Under the pieces are notes generated by a model, which saw only the letters and a program-made list of their open reading frames with translations, was not told where the DNA came from and did no database searches. The position numbers and the translations under genes were made by a program. From Hominisplanchenecus faecis (GTDB lineage Bacteria > Bacillota > Clostridia > Lachnospirales > Lachnospiraceae), in the NCBI RefSeq assembly GCF_020687205.1, contig NZ_JAJEQE010000022.1, positions 1 to 45,580 of the forward strand: DNA of 45,580 bases. Direction: 5' to 3'. Each line of letters opens with the position of its first letter. Within the stretch, counting starts at the first letter, position 1. Shown piece after piece: positions 43,155 to 45,580 of the stretch.

Positions 43155-43349
43155 ATGTGGAATTATGAAAAAAGATTACAGTATCCGGTTAATATTAAAA
43201 ACCCGAATGGAAAAATCGCCCAGATTATCATGAGTCAGTACGGAGGTCCGGATGGCGAGATCGGTGCTTCTATGCGTTATCTGTCCCAGCGTTTTACCAT
43301 GCCGAATCGAAAAATCATGGGAATCTTAAATGATATCGGAACGGAAGAT
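43155..43349 (+). pseudogene. cotJC: CotJC (manganese-catalase-like coat protein), 5' part cut by prophage
   Basis: About 64 codons match CotJC: MWNYEKRLQYPVNIKNPNGK, then SQYGGPDGEIGASMRYLSQRF and ILNDIGTE. The family normally continues with ELAHLE and about 120 more residues holding the metal ligands. Here sequence after GTE (DSVPPCC) is prophage-derived. GGAGG precedes the ATG. The gene cannot make a catalase unless the interrupting element is excised. Confidence 0.85.
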
Positions 43350-43375
43350 TCTGTTCCACCATGTTGTCATTTAGT

Positions 43376-44260
43376 CTATACCCTCTCCACTTTCTTAAGA
43401 TACACCCAGCCGGCACCGCTTTTCAGCTTGCCGAATCCGTTCTTTTCTTCTACGATCTCGTACTTACCTGGCTGCAAAAATGTTCTGGCAGCACTGTATG
43501 TTTTGGCCGGTCCTGTCCTGATTGGAACATTTGCGGTTTTCGGCCGCACCTTGTATGGGAGTTTACTTGATGTGTAGACTTTCTTTCCTGCATCGTTGTA
43601 TACATGATACCAGGCGTGCTGATCCGCACACTGCTTTGCTTTCTTCATCGTTTTAAATGCCCCGATCTGACTGCTGGCGTTTTTCCAGGTCTTGCGGACA
43701 CGGTACCATGGTTTGTCAGTCGCTGGCAGAATGTCGCCATTCTGTCCGGAAATAGCTTTCTTGAACGCATCCCAAGTGTACGTACCTGTATTGTATACAT
43801 ACGGATTCGGGCAAATCTTTCCAGTTACATCATAGTGGCGAATGACATGATCTGCAAGGATGTTATATTTCTTCATCAGGTATCTGGTCAGCTCAATAGC
43901 CGACTGTACTGTTGTCTCTTCGAAGTACCAGTCCTTGTCGGTTGCCCCAAGACTCGCCGTATTCTTCTTTCGCACACACATCTCAATCCCAATGCTATTA
44001 GCGTTTCTGCATTCCGGATGTTTGTAACTGCTCGCCCCACAATGCCAGGCGATATTCCGATCTTCCACGCACTGCCAAATTTCGCCGGCGAAACCGACAA
44101 AATAGTGTGCAGATGCCTCACGGTTGCCACCACCATAGTATGCACAATTTTCCTGTGCTCCGCCCAATGCTCCGACGTAGTGGATCACGATGTATTTGAT
44201 TCTGGAGATATTGCCGGGATTATAATTGTAATTTGAGATCATGCGGTTGATTTTGTTCAT
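43376..44260 (-). CDS. Phage endolysin, N-acetylmuramoyl-L-alanine amidase
   Basis: 294 residues from MNKINRMISNYNYNPGN. Amidase_2 (T7 lysozyme-like) fold: zinc ligands in YIVIHYVGALGG and VIRHYDVTGKICP, with ASAHYFVG, AWHCGASSYKHPEC and NANSIGIEMCV between. A linker (about residues 190-230) resembles SPOR-like repeats (WYRVRKTWKN). The C-terminal SH3-like domain (GPAKTYSAARTF ... GWVYLKKVERV) probably binds the cell wall. It is the first gene inside the second prophage, ending about 30 nt from the junction. Confidence 0.9.
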   Translation of the reverse strand: MNKINRMISNYNYNPGNISRIKYIVIHYVGALGGAQENCAYYGGGNREASAHYFVGFAGEIWQCVEDRNIAWHCGASSYKHPECRNANSIGIEMCVRKKNTASLGATDKDWYFEETTVQSAIELTRYLMKKYNILADHVIRHYDVTGKICPNPYVYNTGTYTWDAFKKAISGQNGDILPATDKPWYRVRKTWKNASSQIGAFKTMKKAKQCADQHAWYHVYNDAGKKVYTSSKLPYKVRPKTANVPIRTGPAKTYSAARTFLQPGKYEIVEEKNGFGKLKSGAGWVYLKKVERV

Positions 44261-44290
44261 AGTTTCTACCTGCCTTTCTTTTTTTGTATA

Positions 44291-44319
44291 CAAAAAGAGA
44301 GCCTGTTTCCAAGCTCTCT
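44291..44319 (-). terminator. Terminator after the RHH gene
   Basis: GAGAGC pairs with GCTCTC around a 10-nt loop. Five A on the left give a T-run on the minus strand. The same flank, without the stem, is present at 42344-42377. Confidence 0.75.
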
Positions 44320-44331
44320 CGTTATATCTGT

Positions 44332-44514
44332 TTACTGATTCAATTCTTTATATAATGCCTCTATTCCCATTCTGACGACATCCGTTTTACTTGCCCCTGT
44401 TTTCTCCATGCAAAAGCGTATTTTCTCCATGTCATTTTCTGACAACCGGAAGCTTTCACGGTAGCTTTTGGGTGCATCTGTCGGACGTCCCATTTTCTTT
44501 TCTATTTTTATCAC
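44332..44514 (-). CDS. Ribbon-helix-helix (Arc/CopG-like) regulator
   Basis: 60 residues from a GTG start (VIKIEKKMGRPTDAPKSYRE). An ATG at 44493 is the alternative. YRESFRLSENDMEKIRFCME then TGASKTDVVRMGIEAL is the RHH pattern of small phage and plasmid regulators. It likely binds the 20-bp palindrome in the upstream promoter (44811-44830) and autoregulates. Confidence 0.75.
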   Translation of the reverse strand: MIKIEKKMGRPTDAPKSYRESFRLSENDMEKIRFCMEKTGASKTDVVRMGIEALYKELNQ

Positions 44515-44605
44515 CTCTTGACTCTTGCCATTTTCCCTGAACTGTGTTATGTTCTTATTGGGTGCAGGCGGTGGCAAGTACCGCCTGCTTTAATTACTGC
44601 CTTGC

Positions 44606-44746
44606 TTATTTATTAAGCAGGGCTTTTACTTTTTCCTTTGCTTCCTCAAGTGTTTCGCAAGTATTGAGGATTTCAAGGATTTTTCTTGTCTGGTTTTCTT
44701 CCGCCAGATCTCTGAGCTGTTCGCCTAAGTTCATATCTTCTTCCAT
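44606..44746 (-). CDS. Small acidic helical protein, 46 residues
   Basis: MEEDMNLGEQLRDLAEENQT, then ILEILNTCETLEEAKEKVKA. RBS AAAGGAGAAACAA. First gene after the operator-filled promoter, before the RHH gene. It could be an antitoxin-like or modulator partner of the RHH protein. This is inference only. A GCTTA...TAAGC stem overlaps its stop. Confidence 0.6.
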   Translation of the reverse strand: MEEDMNLGEQLRDLAEENQTRKILEILNTCETLEEAKEKVKALLNK

Positions 44747-44804
44747 TTGTTTCTCCTTTCCGGCACCTGCCACCTTATTCGTTAAGTCTTCCTTAACTGT
44801 CTTT

Positions 44805-44833
44805 ATTATAACTTATGTCATGACATAAGTCAA
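44805..44833 (-). promoter_or_regulatory. Promoter with a 20-bp operator in the spacer
   Basis: On the minus strand TTGACT, 17 nt, TATAAT. The perfect palindrome ACTTATGTCATGACATAAGT (44811-44830) covers the whole spacer and part of the -35 box. A GTTAAG/CTTAAC stem lies near the start site. Confidence 0.8.
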
Positions 44834-44845
44834 GGATTATTTTCA

Positions 44846-45562
44846 TTATTTCAGAAATTTATTCACAAAATACTGCTGCCCTTTCCCTGTCACCAGCACG
44901 GTCTTTGTGATCCGCACACTGCCGTCCGGATTGTTGATTGTCCGTTCTTTGATTTCAAACAAACCGGCTTCCATGCTTCTCTGTGTTGGCATATTGTAAT
45001 CTGTCCCTTTTCTGCTGATCAGGAACCTGTTTTCACGCATCCATGTGAACAGCCTGTTCTGTCCGATATCCACACCGTTCTGTTTCAGGATCTTTGCCAG
45101 TTCCCCGATCAGGATACAGGTGTTCGACACGCTGACGGCATCCGCAAACACTTCTTTCGGTCTCATCCGCTGTATATTTTCCACAAGGCTTGCATTGTTT
45201 GCTTTGAGTTTCTCAATCTGCTGATCTGCCATCTTCAGGGCACGTGCAAAGATCTGTTCCGGTGTGTTCCATGCTTTTTCCAGGTCAAGGAAGTACTGGC
45301 GGTACTGTCTGCCTTTTTCGTTTCGCTGGATCATGCAGATCTGTTTTGCCATGTCGATGGAAATTTGATAGTCAACGGCTGGTCTGCCTCCTGTACTTTT
45401 GCTCATTTCTGAGCTAAAGTCTTTTCCTGCCTCGAAACCGTATTCTGTCATTCGAGGAAACCAATCTTTAAAAGCTGTTTTTATTTCTAAAGCTTCGTGC
45501 AAGTCTCTCGCCGATACGGTCGGCTGTTCTGTCTCATAATTGATTTTTAATAATCCGTTCAT
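44846..45562 (-). CDS. Phage antirepressor, AntA/AntB N-domain with KilAC-type C-domain
   Basis: 238 residues. The N-terminal AntA-like block reads VSARDLHEALEIKTAFKDWF, then DYQISIDMAKQICMIQRNEK and RQYFLDLEKAW. The C-terminal KilAC-like block reads ILIGELAKILKQNGVDIGQN, then RLFTWMRENRFLI and TVLVTGKGQQYFVNKFL. Such proteins bind phage repressors and promote lytic or switch functions. RBS GGAGG is visible before the ATG at 45562. Confidence 0.88.
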   Translation of the reverse strand: MNGLLKINYETEQPTVSARDLHEALEIKTAFKDWFPRMTEYGFEAGKDFSSEMSKSTGGRPAVDYQISIDMAKQICMIQRNEKGRQYRQYFLDLEKAWNTPEQIFARALKMADQQIEKLKANNASLVENIQRMRPKEVFADAVSVSNTCILIGELAKILKQNGVDIGQNRLFTWMRENRFLISRKGTDYNMPTQRSMEAGLFEIKERTINNPDGSVRITKTVLVTGKGQQYFVNKFLK

Positions 45563-45580
45563 CCTACTTTCCTCCGTTCA

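Larger units (their letters stand above)
43348..45580. mobile_element. Left end of a second prophage inserted in cotJC
   Basis: Begins at about 43340-43350, within the cotJC codons for IGTE. Genes visible: amidase (lysis), RHH regulator, small acidic protein, AntA/KilAC antirepressor. The other end and the integrase lie beyond the window, so its completeness and recombinase type cannot be seen. Confidence 0.85.

Noticed and set aside
43155-43577. 140-residue ORF as a complete CotJC protein
   Set aside because: Only the first 64 residues match CotJC. The rest is antisense to the prophage amidase.
1-45580. CRISPR array, tRNA or rRNA genes, complete insertion sequences
   Set aside because: No regularly spaced direct repeats, cloverleaf sequences or transposase genes were recognised by eye. 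A tRNAscan or Infernal run would settle the RNA question.

Overview
The window reads as a gut Lachnospiraceae chromosome (Firmicutes, class Clostridia; Blautia/Mediterraneibacter/Dorea-like). The grounds are strong GGAGG ribosome-binding sites, an AccD-AccA fusion in a clostridial fatty-acid operon that uses FabK, the cotJ spore-coat genes, PcfJ/PcfK-type phage genes, and large secreted mucin-type glycosidases. Genus is an inference.

Layout. (1) 1-12906: right-hand part of an integrated element (prophage or plasmid-like). A minus-strand replication module runs from small proteins through a HUH Rep, an RNase H-like protein, an HNH-like protein, SSB, a PcfK/AcrIIA9-like protein, PcfJ and a ParB-like/DUF3850 fusion. 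A divergent lysogeny switch (repressor, two matched operators, back-to-back promoters) sits at 9.3-9.9 kb. A 'moron' slot follows, with an apparently SOS-controlled mini-transcript, a second HTH protein and a membrane-anchored DEDDh exonuclease. A large serine recombinase ends tail-to-tail with host exoA. (2) 12903-26291: host genes exoA, a DUF1292 protein, a repeat-rich surface protein, truA, the ECF transporter energizing module (ecfA1-ecfA2-ecfT), and a gltX-uvrD-moxR-VWA operon. (3) 26426-35704: type II fatty-acid synthesis operon, read right to left: acpP, fabK, fabD, fabG, fabF, accB, fabZ, accC, accDA fusion, and a second FMN oxidoreductase. A clear promoter carries two FabT-type palindromes 50 bp apart. 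No fabT or fabH lies in the operon. (4) 35951-41344: one 1797-residue secreted protein combining a DUF4091/GH123-like glycosidase, LamG, a sialidase-like propeller, three Ig-like domains and an LRR-like C-terminus. (5) 41397-43349: a decayed phage amidase copy, then cotJA, cotJB and a cotJC cut after about 64 codons. (6) 43348-45580: start of a second prophage that interrupts cotJC, with amidase, a ribbon-helix-helix regulator under an operator-filled promoter, a small acidic protein and an AntA/KilAC-type antirepressor.

Most interesting points: the element sitting inside the sporulation gene cotJC (a candidate skin-like intervening element); a predicted counter-transcript plus transcription attenuator in front of the HUH rep gene; the membrane-tethered exonuclease in the lysogeny region; a LexA-box-flanked mini-gene converging on the repressor; a mini-ORF encoding a detached SSB C-terminal tail; and a multi-hairpin leader ahead of the recombinase. 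All functions were assigned by reading motifs. No database search was run.
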